DNA of 64,000 bases from Variovorax boronicumulans (GCF_029892485.1 NZ_JARXVG010000021.1:1-64000); one strand, 5' to 3'. Shown: positions 18,177 to 28,128, counted from the first letter of the stretch. Notes: generated by a model not told the origin, from the letters alone. Numbers and translations are program-made.

Positions 18177-18945
18177 GGTTGGTTGATTGTTCTATTCAAG
18201 GCTGGACTGAGTTGGCTTTTCTGCGGTTCGACTTGAGCTTGTGCGATGTAGACTTTAGCGCTACCAAAGCACAACCGATGGATAAGGCGCGACGCGTAGG
18301 GTGGCTGGCATCACAATCTTGATGGATGGCATGCGGCCAACTTGCATCGGCTTTTGCTCCTATCTTGGTTTAAGAGTTCTGAACGCTTCGTACACGAAAG
18401 TTAGCAAAAACTTGTCGATGGCGAAGGCGGCCGCAGTTTACAGCCAGATAAGCGTCCGTTTTGGCGAGAGCACTTGATGGAAGTGGAGCCGGTGCATCGG
18501 CGCGAACTCCGGGGAGTTCACGCCTGTTCGAGGGAATGCGGATCGTCAGGAAAGCCGCGTTTTTCCGAACTGTCCATCAACATCTCGGATTCGGATGCCG
18601 GCGCTTCACAACTAAAGGCGCAAGACACGCGGCCGGATAGGATGAAGGCAAATTTCAGCCACTAGAGCGGCGCTATCTCGCGCAAGCAATCGGTCTGCGG
18701 TGACCACACGGGTGAGCGATCGTAGGGAAAGGCCTGTGCCATTGCCTTCTCGCGCCGACCGCCACCGAGGCCGGATGGTGGCATCGGAAATCGATGTTAA
18801 TTGAACGGCTGGACTTCGAAGCCATGGCCGACACACGCGGCGCAAAGCACGCGATGCATGGCACCCACTGTGGCTACGCCGCGCCTACGTCACGTGAAAT
18901 ACGCGAAATCCATCCCGCCGAACGAGATGCGGCTCCGGATTGACG
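18177..18945. other. Intergenic region, no gene supported
   Basis: About 770 bases between the ATPase regulator and the histidine kinase gene. No open frame has a ribosome site or family wording; the region probably holds the promoter of the 15294-18176 gene. A G/C-rich repeated motif near 18500-18530 (gcgcgaactccggggagttc) contains a small inverted repeat of unknown role. Confidence 0.45.
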
Positions 18946-20010
18946 TCATGCGACCACGAGCGGGAGCGTCAGCCGTGCCTCGAAGCCGCCGCTGAGGCGG
19001 TTCTCCAGATGGAGCTCGCCCTGCATCGACTGCGCCAGACGTCGGGCGATCGCTAGGCCGAGACCGGATCCGGGCTTCTCCTCATGAGACTGCTGCGCCT
19101 GAATCCAAGGAGAGAGAACCGCGTCGATCTGCGTCGGCTTGATGCCTGGACCAGAGTCCACCACGGCAAGTACAAGGCACTTTGTATCGACGCGGGCGCA
19201 TACACGCACGTCAGTGCCGTAGCGCAGTGCGTTGTCGATCAGGTTGGCAAGCACGCGTCGCAGTGCGAGCGGGCACGCGACCACCGGCTGGCCAATGCAT
19301 CCGTCAAGCGCGATGGCGCGGCCCGAATCGCGGTAGTTGCGTACCAAGTTTCCAATCAAGCCATCAGCGTCGACGCGTTGCAGCGGCTCGTTCATGCTGT
19401 GCTGCATTCGCGCACAGGCGATGCTTCCTTCGACCAACTCGCGCATCTCCATGAGATCCCGCTCCATAGCCGTGCGTGCCGCAGAGTCCTCGAGCAGTTC
19501 GCAGCGCAATCCCATGCGGGTGAGAGGCGTGCGCAGGTCGTGTGCGTAGGCGGCTTGCACGTCAAGATGCTCCGCCTCGCGCTCAGCCTGTCGGCGACGG
19601 ACCGTATTGATCGCGCGCGCTAAGCGCCCAATGTCACCTGATCCGGTTTCGTCCAGCGCGGGCATGCGAGCGTCGCCACTGACGCGTTCGAGAGCGCTGG
19701 CGAGGCGCCCCGCACCGACACGATGGGCCTGGAATTTGAGTCCCAAGAATGCCGTAACCAGCGTAAATCCCACAAGCATCGACACGGACAGAAGCCAAAG
19801 CAGGCCGTCATTTATCGTACAGGGCATCGGCACCAGCATCGAGGCGTGCGTGTTCTGTCCGAGTGTGGCAATGGCGAGAGCGCGCACCGCTGTCAAGGCG
19901 ATGGCGCGTGAGCGGCGAATCGGCTCAGTGGGACCTGGATCACGGGAGAGCTCTTCGCAAGCGGCCTCCGCATGGCGGGTGCCAATGGACTTCAATGGGC
20001 TGTTCGTCAT
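18946..20010 (-). CDS. Orphan membrane sensor histidine kinase (EnvZ-like core)
   Basis: 354 residues. One clear membrane helix at ~67-92 (LLWLLSVSMLVGFTLVTAFLG) and a weaker hydrophobic segment at ~36-52 frame a very short periplasmic part, so there is little room for an external sensor. A HAMP-like linker follows (~93-145), then the dimerisation helix with phospho-acceptor His157 in AYAHDLRTPLTRM. The ATPase domain has an N box with Asn260 (NLIDNALRYG), a G1 box (DSGPGIKP) and a G2 box (GSGLGLAIARRL). It is a complete EnvZ-class kinase, but no OmpR-class regulator lies nearby; the neighbours are FixJ-type. The partner is therefore unknown. Confidence 0.9.
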   Translation of the reverse strand: MTNSPLKSIGTRHAEAACEELSRDPGPTEPIRRSRAIALTAVRALAIATLGQNTHASMLVPMPCTINDGLLWLLSVSMLVGFTLVTAFLGLKFQAHRVGAGRLASALERVSGDARMPALDETGSGDIGRLARAINTVRRRQAEREAEHLDVQAAYAHDLRTPLTRMGLRCELLEDSAARTAMERDLMEMRELVEGSIACARMQHSMNEPLQRVDADGLIGNLVRNYRDSGRAIALDGCIGQPVVACPLALRRVLANLIDNALRYGTDVRVCARVDTKCLVLAVVDSGPGIKPTQIDAVLSPWIQAQQSHEEKPGSGLGLAIARRLAQSMQGELHLENRLSGGFEARLTLPLVVA

Positions 20011-20291
20011 CTCGTGCTCCTGTCACCGACGCAACAGTCGGCATGGGGGAGATGACATCACGGGGGGGAAAAGTGCACCATTGCACCAGCGTTCGGCTGA
20101 CCCCTACAAACGTTTGTCCTCCCCATGCATCTGTGTGGCGCGGATGGTGCGTGTATCCCCAGGAAAAACCAGATGCAAGGGGTGGCGTAGCACACGCTTT
20201 GGCGCTTGAAGCACGCCCGACCCAGGATGCCCTCAGACAGTGAGCAGCTGTGCCCGACGCCAGCTCTCGATGGCTGAGTCTCGATGCGTGC

Positions 20292-20957
20292 TCAGATTCC
20301 GTCCTGCAGGAGCCCAAGCGCGTCCATTTTGCGTACCAGTTCCGCGACAGAGCGCGAATTCATTTTTCGCATGGCCTGGCCTCGATGAATCTTGACGGTG
20401 ATCTCCGCGATTCCCATGTTGGCGGCGATCTGCTTGTTCATCAGACCCGTTGCCACGTGCAGCACCACTTCGTGTTCACGAGGGGTAAGTGACTCCCAGC
20501 GAACGCGACTTTCATGCAGCGAGCGCCTGACCTCAAGGCGCCTCGCGTCGTTGTCCAGCGCGGCGGTGACCGCATCGATCATGTCCTGGTCACGAAAGGG
20601 TTTGCTCAGGAAGTCCACGGCACCGGCCTTCATCGCCTTCACCGTCATGGCGATGTCCCCATGGCCGGTCATGAAAATGATGGGAATTGACGGGAGGTCG
20701 AGTTGGAGCAAACTCTGCTGCAACGCAAGGCCGCTTTGACCACGCAGGCGCACGTCAAGCACAAGGCAGGACGGCCCACCAGCGCGCGACGCGGCAAGGA
20801 ATTCCTCGGTTGTGGCGAAGGCACGGACCTCCAGGCCGATGGAGCGCAGCAGGCTGCCCAGTGCACCACGCACCAACTCTTCGTCATCGACGATGTAGAC
20901 GACTCGGATGTCGCGCGTCGCACGCGTGGCTGTCGAGGGATCGGCGGCAGGATGCAT
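20292..20957 (-). CDS. FixJ/NarL-type response regulator (copy 2)
   Basis: 221 residues: receiver with VVYIVDDEE, Asp68 in LVLDVRLRG, MTGHGD and FLSKPF, then a LuxR-type HTH (SLTPREHEVVLHVATGLMN). It starts 21 bases after the stop of the 1754-residue kinase on the same strand, so it is almost certainly that kinase's cognate regulator. The receiver differs from copy 1 (14444-15160) at only a few positions (for example D to G after RSI, P to S before RAGG), while the linker and both ends diverge. Confidence 0.93.
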   Translation of the reverse strand: MHPAADPSTATRATRDIRVVYIVDDEELVRGALGSLLRSIGLEVRAFATTEEFLAASRAGGPSCLVLDVRLRGQSGLALQQSLLQLDLPSIPIIFMTGHGDIAMTVKAMKAGAVDFLSKPFRDQDMIDAVTAALDNDARRLEVRRSLHESRVRWESLTPREHEVVLHVATGLMNKQIAANMGIAEITVKIHRGQAMRKMNSRSVAELVRKMDALGLLQDGI

Positions 20958-20978
20958 GGGTGGAGCCTTGCAATCGTC

Positions 20979-23900
20979 TCAGACGGGCGGAGGCACGATC
21001 GACGGCAGTTCCGCCGAGTAGGGGCGCGGCAACGTGAACACGGCGCGTGTGCCCGCCGGCTCGCGTGGCAGCAGAGCCAACGTCCCGTCGTGCGCATCGA
21101 GGATCGACTTGCAAATCGCCAACCCCATGCCCATGCCGTTGGCTTTGGTGCTGAACAAAGGCTGCAGCAACTTGTCCGTGGTCTCGGCCCCGAGGCCGAT
21201 ACCGATGTCGTCCACCGTCACGCTCACGCGGCTTTCATCGTCGCGCGCGCACGCGAGCAGCAGCCGTCGGGTACTGTGCTCAAGCATCGCCATTGATTCG
21301 GCGCCGTTCATCAGTAGATTGACCGCAACCTGCTGCAACTGGACGCGATCGCCATAAACCGGCTCCGGCGAGTCCAAGCCCTGCAATTCGAGAACGATGC
21401 CCAGCGATTCGAGTGGACCGGCGACCAGCGTCACCGCTTCGCGCAGCGCTTCATTGAGGTCGAACGTAGCGAATTGCGGCTCGGCCTTGCGCGCCTTGGC
21501 CCTGAGGCTCTGGATGATGTTGCGAGCGCGCAATGCGCTCTTGCTGATGTGTATAAGCATCTCGCGCGCTTCGGAAATGTCCGGGGTACTGCGATCGAGC
21601 CAGCGCAGTGCTGCACTGGCAGAGGTGTCGACGGCCGCGATAGGCTGGCCGATCTCGTGGACGATGGACGCCACAAGTTCTCCCATAGCTTTCAGGCGGC
21701 TTGCACGCTCGAGGTCGGCGAGCGCTCCGCGTAGTTGTTCTTCGGCGAGGGCGCGCTGGTGATTTTGGTCGAGCAATTCTTCGTACAGCCGAGCGTTCTC
21801 CAACGCGAAGGCCGCATGCGAGGCGATCACCTCCAGCACTTCGGCCTTGGCCAGCGTGAACACGTGGGCCGCAAGGTTGTTCTCGAGGTACAGCACGCCG
21901 ACAAGGTTTGCGTGGCGCATCAGGGGCACGCACAACACCGAGCGCGGGCGCCTGCGACGAACGTAGTCGTCCTGCACAAGGGACGGGTCCTCGCGCGCAT
22001 CGCCCACCACGATGCGCTGCTGAGTGCGCGCGACGGCCTGCACGATTGATACGGGCAGGACCTCGGTGCCGAATACGGTGGGCTCCTGCGCCACCGAGAT
22101 GGCTCCGTTGAGCACCTGCGCTTGTGCGCGCACCTGCCAAGCACCCTGGCGCAGCAGCGTCAGCGTGCCGCAGTCCGCTCCAGCACTCTCGAGCGCGGTG
22201 CGCAGCAGGGTTTCGACCAAACGCGCGGGAACGATGTCGCTCGCAAGCGCGGTCGAAATGCGCAGCACGGCCTGCGCGTCAAGCGCCTGAAGGCGGCTCA
22301 TTGCGGGTGCCCATGCGTCTTGCTCGAATACCGCGGGATGGTCGGCCTGCAACTGCCGCACCTTCGCCGCAGCGCCCCAACGCTGCCATGCGCCTCGGGC
22401 GTAGCGCAAATTGCCATGTGCGGACAGTTCATCGCCACGGCCGGCGTGGAATGCGGCGGCCAGTTCGGCCGCCAGCGCCTCGACCTGGGTAAAGCCGTTT
22501 CGGCGGGCGTGCGACACCGCACGGGCGTAGGCCTCACTGGCTTCGAGCGGCTGGCCGCCGACCCGCGCCAGCTCGGCGCGCACCAGGTCGAAGCGGGCCA
22601 AGAAATTGTCGGGGCAGGCATCGGCCCAAGCGGCGAGTTGGTTCACATCGCGTTGCAGCGCGGCCTGCTGGTCGGCATCGCGCGCAGGCAGCGCGAGCAG
22701 CGTCAGCGCGCCGTAGTACGGCAGCTCGCCGCTTTCGGCGAAGGTGCGCCCCGCCGACGCGCAAGCTTCAGCGCGGCTACGCGCCTCAAGCGCTTCGGGG
22801 ATCTCGCCGCACAGCAGGCATCCCTGCAACCGGTATACCCAGTACTCGAAGTCCACCAACGTGGGCGGCGCGTCTTCCTGGGGCAGGCTTGGCTGCGCGC
22901 CGGGGTCGCCCCGGGTGCCGTCCTGCAGTCTTGCGAGCACAAGCTTCTGGGACAGTAGCGCGTCGACCACGAACTGAAAGTTCGCGTCGCGCGCAATTGC
23001 CAGGCCGCGCTCAACCGTGTCACGCACGTCGCCCAGAAACTTGCCCGCGAACAACATGCCGGAGGCCTCGTTGGGGGCGCAATAGATTGCGAAGGTGTGG
23101 TCGGCAGTCTCCACCAGAACTTTATAGGCGCGGCGGATATAGTCACGTGCCGCGCGGGCGGGCTGTGTCCAGGGCACGACCATTGTGCCGAAGGCCATGT
23201 AGACGCGGCCGCGGTAGCCCACAAGGCCGCGCTCGTCAACCAAGTGCAGCGCCAGCGCGCCGAACTCGCGCGCCGCGGTGTAGTCGCCGTAGCGCACGCC
23301 GAAGACCTGCGTCATGCAGACGTACCCGTTCGCGGAGGCGTCCGTGTGCCCGTGCATGATCGCAAGGTTGGCCATGCGCAGCAGGATCAGGTCGACGAGA
23401 TTCTGGTCGGTGTACAGCGCTGGCGGAATGAGGTCGGCAAAGATGTTGATGATGGCGCGACGCAACGGATCCGTCGCGATCGGCAGGCTCCGAAACGCCT
23501 GCATGCCATGGCGCTCAAGCCACGTCTGAAGCTGTGCGTATTCGTGATCGACCGCAGCTTCGTCGGGCTGCATCGGCACATGAATGCCCGACTTGCGCAT
23601 GAACTCCAGCCCAACGCCCAATGCCAAGTCGAAGCGACTGAGGGTGGTGTAGAGCGCGGCGCGCAAGCGCGCCAAGTCTGCGCCGAAGATGCCATCGCCG
23701 GCCACGCGCTCCAATGCTGACAGGCGCGCCTCGGCGACTTCGAGCGCGCCGGTCATGAACTCGGCTTCGCCGCACAGCGCGCGCGCTGCAAGGCCATCGT
23801 GGCTGGTGTCATCTTCGCCGAGAAGATCAAGTGCTGCGCGGAAGAAGCCGAGTGCAGAATGGTGTGCCGTTGCGACCTTGGCCTGGCGCCCGGCCTCCAA

Positions 23901-26243
23901 GTTGAGCTTCGCGAAGTTGCGCCGCTCGTGAGGCGCGCTGATCACAGACCGTGCGAGGTTGGCTTGCGCGGCGATCGCGAAGACCTGCGCGGACATGGCC
24001 GGGTGAGCAATCTGACGGCGCGCGATTTCCAGATGAAGAGGTGCTCGATCCTCTGGCGGGATCGAAGCATAGGCTGCTTCGCGGAAGCGGTCATGGCAGA
24101 ACACCCAGTTTCCGTCCTCGCGGGAGACGTTACCGGCCTGAAGTGCCGGCTCGAGCGTCGCTTCGAGACTGCGCAGCGCATCGGCGCCGGGCGGCAGTTT
24201 CGTGGAGATGGCGAGTTCTTCACCCGAGGCGCGGTGACCAAGGCACGACAGCACTCGCAGCACGAACTGCGTCGGGCTCGGCAGTTGCTCGAAGCGGCGA
24301 GCCAGCAGGTCGACGACGTTGTCGACACCCGGATGGGCCACGATGCGCTCCAGGTTCCAATTCCAGGCTGCGGTCTGCGCGTCATAGGCGAGCAGGCCTT
24401 CGTCTGCGAGCAATCCAAGCAGGTGCTGAGTGAAGAATGGGTTGCGTTCGGTCTTGCGGCCGATCACCTCGGCAAGCGGGCCCAGGGCGACGGTGTCCTG
24501 CTGCAGCGCCCGCGCAATCAATTCGCGCAGCGCGCTCTCGTCGAGCGGCCCGAGCTCCATGGTCACTGAGGCAGGCACATGAGCGAGGCGGCCCGCGCGC
24601 AGCGGATGGTCTGGACCCACCTCCCTGGTGCGGAACGCGCCGACCAGCAGCAGCGCGTTGTCGGGATGCTGGTGAAGCAGGCGTTCGAGCACCTGCAAGG
24701 TGCCGGCGTCAGCCCATTGCAGGTCGTCCAGCAACAGCACCAGGGGCCGCGCGGTCGTTGCAAAGCATGCCAGCAGGCGTGCCATGCCTTGGAGCACGCG
24801 CTCCCGTTCGAGTGCTGGTGCCGTGTCGGGTGCCTCAGAGGCCTCGGGTTGTGGGCCGAGAACTAGGGCCAGCGACGGAAGGAAACCGGCCAGGGTGCGA
24901 TCGACTGCGGTCGTCGCGGCGCGGATTCGATCCTGCCAGATTACAAATTCTGCCTCGGGGCAGCCGAGCACGAACTGCAACAACTGTTCGAGCGTCTGCA
25001 CCAAGACGGTATAGGGCCTGCCGAGGCTGCCTTCCTCACTCTTGACGGCGGCGAGCAGCGGCGTGCCCGACTGCTGAATGCGGGCGACTGCCTCGCGCAG
25101 CAGTATCGATTTGCCGATGCCCGATGGACCCGACACCCAGGCGACGCGCGCGCGCGCGCCATCAGCGACTTCCCGATAGAGCGCGACCAACGCCTGCAGT
25201 TCGGCGTTGCGGCCCAGCACCTGCTGCGTGCGCAGAAGCCTGTGCAGCACGGCACGGGCATCGAGGGCGAAAAGCGGAATGCATCCTTGCTGGCGCTGCA
25301 GCGCCTCACAGCGACGCAGATCCGCGAGCACGCTCGCGGCCTCGCCATAGCGGTGATCGGGCGTCTTTTCCAGAAGCTTCAAGACCAGCAGCGACAACTG
25401 TGCTGGGACGCCTTCCTGCAGTTCGCCGGGTAGGCTGGGTTTCTGCGTTGCATGCGCATGCACCAGTTCCGCAGCGTCCGCGCCCTGGAAAGGGGGTCTG
25501 CCGGTTAATAGTTCGTAGAGGATGCAGCCGAGAGAATAGAGATCGGCGCGCGCATCGACGCAAAGGTTCATGCGTGCACCGAGTTCGGGCGCCATGTAGG
25601 CAAAGCTGTCTTCGTCCCATGCCAGATTCCCCTCGGGCGGCGCTGCGCTTGCCGAGGCGAGGCGCGCTGCATAGCCGAAGCCGGTCAAGTATGTGCCTGC
25701 GTCAGGCGCGACCAGTACGCGGTCGGGGGTGAGCGCTCGGTGCATCACGCCCGCCGCGTGCATCGCGCCCACGGCGGCGGTGAGCCGGAGTGCCAGGGCA
25801 ATGAATGCTTCTGTGCCGCGAACCGGGGAGCCGGCCCGGCGCAGCAACTCGCCGCCCGGGTCTTTCAGAACCAGCAGCGTCCCTTCGCCGTGTGCCATCA
25901 GCGATATCGGCACAGCCGCCCAGTCTTCATGCAACGCGTCGCGGAAGGCATATTCGCGCTGAAGAGTGGCCAGTGTTGTCGGTGCGACTTGGCCGCGTCC
26001 TGCAATGAGCCAGGATGCCAAGCCGCGGGCGCCGGCACGTTCCAGGCGCGGTGTCCCTGTACCCAGGTCGCGAAATTCCCGTGACAACAAGCCAGCGCTG
26101 GAGAACTGCCGTTCAACGGTCTCCTGCACAGCGTGGCCGTTCTCCAGACCGCTGCGAGCGGGCTCGGCCTCCGCACCGTCGAAGCAAAGGATACCGTCCA
26201 GGGTCTCTACCTGGCAGTGCTCACTTGAATTTTCTTGTCGCAT
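20979..26243 (-). CDS. Multidomain kinase-like / AAA ATPase / GAF / sensor histidine kinase
   Basis: 1754 residues, cytoplasmic. Domain order: (1) a Ser/Thr-kinase fold at ~80-315, with HRALTPDRV at 168-176, TGFGYAARL at ~187-195, APE at 218-220 and DLYSLG at 234-239; the HRD and DFG aspartates are replaced, so it is probably a pseudokinase. (2) An ATPase with Walker A GPSGIGKS at 372-379 and Walker B LVLLLDDLQWAD near 500-510. (3) A long TPR-like helical region. (4) A GAF domain at ~1320-1480 (SVLCVPLMRHANLVGVLYLEN). (5) A histidine kinase with His1529 in IVHEIGQPIAAV, an N box with Asn1646 and the G box GMGMGLAICKSI. Such proteins integrate soluble or bound signals. It is followed after 21 bases by its FixJ-type regulator. 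Confidence 0.92.
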   Translation of the reverse strand: MRQENSSEHCQVETLDGILCFDGAEAEPARSGLENGHAVQETVERQFSSAGLLSREFRDLGTGTPRLERAGARGLASWLIAGRGQVAPTTLATLQREYAFRDALHEDWAAVPISLMAHGEGTLLVLKDPGGELLRRAGSPVRGTEAFIALALRLTAAVGAMHAAGVMHRALTPDRVLVAPDAGTYLTGFGYAARLASASAAPPEGNLAWDEDSFAYMAPELGARMNLCVDARADLYSLGCILYELLTGRPPFQGADAAELVHAHATQKPSLPGELQEGVPAQLSLLVLKLLEKTPDHRYGEAASVLADLRRCEALQRQQGCIPLFALDARAVLHRLLRTQQVLGRNAELQALVALYREVADGARARVAWVSGPSGIGKSILLREAVARIQQSGTPLLAAVKSEEGSLGRPYTVLVQTLEQLLQFVLGCPEAEFVIWQDRIRAATTAVDRTLAGFLPSLALVLGPQPEASEAPDTAPALERERVLQGMARLLACFATTARPLVLLLDDLQWADAGTLQVLERLLHQHPDNALLLVGAFRTREVGPDHPLRAGRLAHVPASVTMELGPLDESALRELIARALQQDTVALGPLAEVIGRKTERNPFFTQHLLGLLADEGLLAYDAQTAAWNWNLERIVAHPGVDNVVDLLARRFEQLPSPTQFVLRVLSCLGHRASGEELAISTKLPPGADALRSLEATLEPALQAGNVSREDGNWVFCHDRFREAAYASIPPEDRAPLHLEIARRQIAHPAMSAQVFAIAAQANLARSVISAPHERRNFAKLNLEAGRQAKVATAHHSALGFFRAALDLLGEDDTSHDGLAARALCGEAEFMTGALEVAEARLSALERVAGDGIFGADLARLRAALYTTLSRFDLALGVGLEFMRKSGIHVPMQPDEAAVDHEYAQLQTWLERHGMQAFRSLPIATDPLRRAIINIFADLIPPALYTDQNLVDLILLRMANLAIMHGHTDASANGYVCMTQVFGVRYGDYTAAREFGALALHLVDERGLVGYRGRVYMAFGTMVVPWTQPARAARDYIRRAYKVLVETADHTFAIYCAPNEASGMLFAGKFLGDVRDTVERGLAIARDANFQFVVDALLSQKLVLARLQDGTRGDPGAQPSLPQEDAPPTLVDFEYWVYRLQGCLLCGEIPEALEARSRAEACASAGRTFAESGELPYYGALTLLALPARDADQQAALQRDVNQLAAWADACPDNFLARFDLVRAELARVGGQPLEASEAYARAVSHARRNGFTQVEALAAELAAAFHAGRGDELSAHGNLRYARGAWQRWGAAAKVRQLQADHPAVFEQDAWAPAMSRLQALDAQAVLRISTALASDIVPARLVETLLRTALESAGADCGTLTLLRQGAWQVRAQAQVLNGAISVAQEPTVFGTEVLPVSIVQAVARTQQRIVVGDAREDPSLVQDDYVRRRRPRSVLCVPLMRHANLVGVLYLENNLAAHVFTLAKAEVLEVIASHAAFALENARLYEELLDQNHQRALAEEQLRGALADLERASRLKAMGELVASIVHEIGQPIAAVDTSASAALRWLDRSTPDISEAREMLIHISKSALRARNIIQSLRAKARKAEPQFATFDLNEALREAVTLVAGPLESLGIVLELQGLDSPEPVYGDRVQLQQVAVNLLMNGAESMAMLEHSTRRLLLACARDDESRVSVTVDDIGIGLGAETTDKLLQPLFSTKANGMGMGLAICKSILDAHDGTLALLPREPAGTRAVFTLPRPYSAELPSIVPPPV

Positions 26244-26473
26244 GGGAATAGGCTTCCGAAGGAGGTTCGGTTTTGGATGCGCCTTAGTGCGATCCGGATG
26301 CCTCTGTCTGCCGGCTATGCATGTTCTTGAGACGTATCCTTCGCTCCGCGCTCATTGGAGCGCAACTCGCTGCGTGACGGCGGTCGGGCGTGTTGGTGTG
26401 TGTTAGTTGTTGTTAGACATGGCGTCAATGCAGGCCCCGAAGGCCGCAATCTGCGTCTGCAGGACCCGAAAAA

Positions 26474-27055
26474 CTATGCCTTCAGGCCCTTCACCGTAAA
26501 CGTCGCAAGTTGCTGCATGTCCTCTACGCTGGCTCCGGCCCGTGCCTTGACCTGCAACCCCATCATGACCATGAGCACAAACGCGGCAGCTTCATCAGCC
26601 GCAAAGCTTGGATCGATCTCGTCCATCTCTTGACCTTCACGGATGCGCGCAGCGATTCGACTACGCATCACCGCGCCACCTGCTTCGCTAAGGCATTTCA
26701 ACTCAGGGTCAGAAGCGCCGAACTCGCCGATCGAACTGACCCCAAAACAACCAAGTGCCCGGACCTTGTCATCCTTGACCGCCAGGCCACCTAAAAGCTT
26801 CAAAATTCCCGCCAAGGGTGACGCAGGTTCATTCAGCCGTTCAAGGTGCGCGCCCAGTGAGATTTGTTGATACGAATGCAGCACCTCGAGGTACAGCTGA
26901 CGCTTGTCTCCGAAGGCGTTATAGAGGCTCTGTCGGCCGATCCCCATCTCTTTGATGAGATCGTCCGTTGAAGTGGACGCAAAGCCTTTCGCCCAGAACA
27001 GTTTCATCGCCCGTTCAAGGGCCGCATCCCGGTCGAATTCACGAGGTCTTGCCAT
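26474..27055 (-). CDS. TetR/AcrR-family repressor
   Basis: 193 residues. The N-terminal HTH is typical (ALERAMKLFWAKGFASTSTDDLIKEMGIGRQSLYNAFGDKRQLY, ~12-55), and the C-terminal ligand/dimer domain resembles the TetR_C subgroup with a GCFGVSSIGEF segment. The start ATG at 27055 directly precedes the HTH. A TetR-like palindrome lies 20 bases upstream (27075-27090), pointing to autoregulation. The repressor is divergent from the LysR gene and may also regulate rightward transcription. No dedicated efflux or oxidoreductase target gene is adjacent. Confidence 0.92.
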   Translation of the reverse strand: MARPREFDRDAALERAMKLFWAKGFASTSTDDLIKEMGIGRQSLYNAFGDKRQLYLEVLHSYQQISLGAHLERLNEPASPLAGILKLLGGLAVKDDKVRALGCFGVSSIGEFGASDPELKCLSEAGGAVMRSRIAARIREGQEMDEIDPSFAADEAAAFVLMVMMGLQVKARAGASVEDMQQLATFTVKGLKA

Positions 27056-27074
27056 TGCTGGAATTTACGCATTC

Positions 27075-27090
27075 TTGATTGATCGGTCAA
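27075..27090. promoter_or_regulatory. TetR-type operator
   Basis: TTGATTGATCGGTCAA is an imperfect palindrome (outer TTGA/TCAA arms, GATC centre region) of the kind bound by TetR/AcrR repressors. It lies just upstream of the tetR start in the divergent tetR-lysR interval. Confidence 0.65.
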
Positions 27091-27255
27091 TAACTATTTG
27101 TTGCTGCGCCTGCTTGCGGGATCTTGGCAAGTTGCTTGAATGTCGCCCAAGCAGGCCCCCCAGGCCATTGGGTTCGCATTGCGCTTCTGCGGGTTAGGTG
27201 TCCGAGCTCGATTGAAGCGGATGCAGTGATACCGTCGGACTCTCCGATAGAACCC

Positions 27256-28128
27256 ATGGACAACTTCGACCGTCAAATCCGCTACTTCCTGAAGATCGCC
27301 GAACTGGGGTCGTTGTCCCGCGCGGCGGAAGATCTCGACCAGACGCAGTCCGGCCTAAGCCGGCAACTGGCCGCGCTCGAGGCGCATGTGGGCAAGTCGC
27401 TGTTCTTGCGCACAGGACGCGGCGTGGAGCTGACGCAGGCGGGCCGCAAGCTGCGCGACCTGACGCAGGGCAGCTATCGCACGATCGACGCCGCGTTGGA
27501 CTCGGTGCGAACACGCGAAGGCATCACGCACGGCACCGTGCGACTCGCCACCGTGCATACGCTGAGCTACTACTTCATGGGCGATGTGGTAGCGCGCTTC
27601 GTGAGCCAGCACGACAGCGCCAATCTCTCGCTTATGGGCCGCAGTTCGCCCGAGGTGGTGGAGCTTGTTGAAAGCGGCAAGGCTGACGCAGGATTTGTCT
27701 ACGACTCGGCCGTGGCGTCCCAGGCGCTGGCTTCCACGCCGCTGTTCGACGACGAGATGTGCCTCGTGGTACAGGACTCGAGCGGCATTGGCCAAGCCAT
27801 CGATCTGACGCGCGAACTCCCCAGGCTCGTGGGCTTTCCGTCGCATTACGTGCTGCGCCGGATGATCCACAGCAGCGGCCTGGACCCGACCTTCGTGGCC
27901 GAGGCCGAAACGGTCGACGCGCTGCTGGAACTGGTGTCGTCGGGTGTTGGCGCGTGCATTCTTCCGCAGCGCATTCCCGACAAGCTGCTGGGAGACCACG
28001 GGCTGCGCAAGGTATCGATCGTGCAGCCGGTGCTGCGGCGTCGTGTGGTTGCGATCGTGCGGTGCGACAGGCCGTTGCCGCCGCTGGTCGAAGAACTGAT
28101 CGCCACGGCGGTGGACATCGCCGGCTAA
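27256..28128 (+). CDS. LysR-type transcriptional regulator
   Basis: 290 residues from ATG 27256, chosen because the LysR HTH starts immediately (FDRQIRYFLKIAELGSLSRAAEDLDQTQSGLSRQL, ~4-38). The open frame begins 44 codons earlier without family similarity. The periplasmic-binding-protein-like effector domain spans ~90-290. It is followed on the same strand by the class II aldolase, MHS transporter and isomerase genes, which it most likely controls. The arrangement is unusual for LysR, since the regulator precedes its targets in the same direction rather than divergently. Confidence 0.92.
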   Translation: MDNFDRQIRYFLKIAELGSLSRAAEDLDQTQSGLSRQLAALEAHVGKSLFLRTGRGVELTQAGRKLRDLTQGSYRTIDAALDSVRTREGITHGTVRLATVHTLSYYFMGDVVARFVSQHDSANLSLMGRSSPEVVELVESGKADAGFVYDSAVASQALASTPLFDDEMCLVVQDSSGIGQAIDLTRELPRLVGFPSHYVLRRMIHSSGLDPTFVAEAETVDALLELVSSGVGACILPQRIPDKLLGDHGLRKVSIVQPVLRRRVVAIVRCDRPLPPLVEELIATAVDIAG

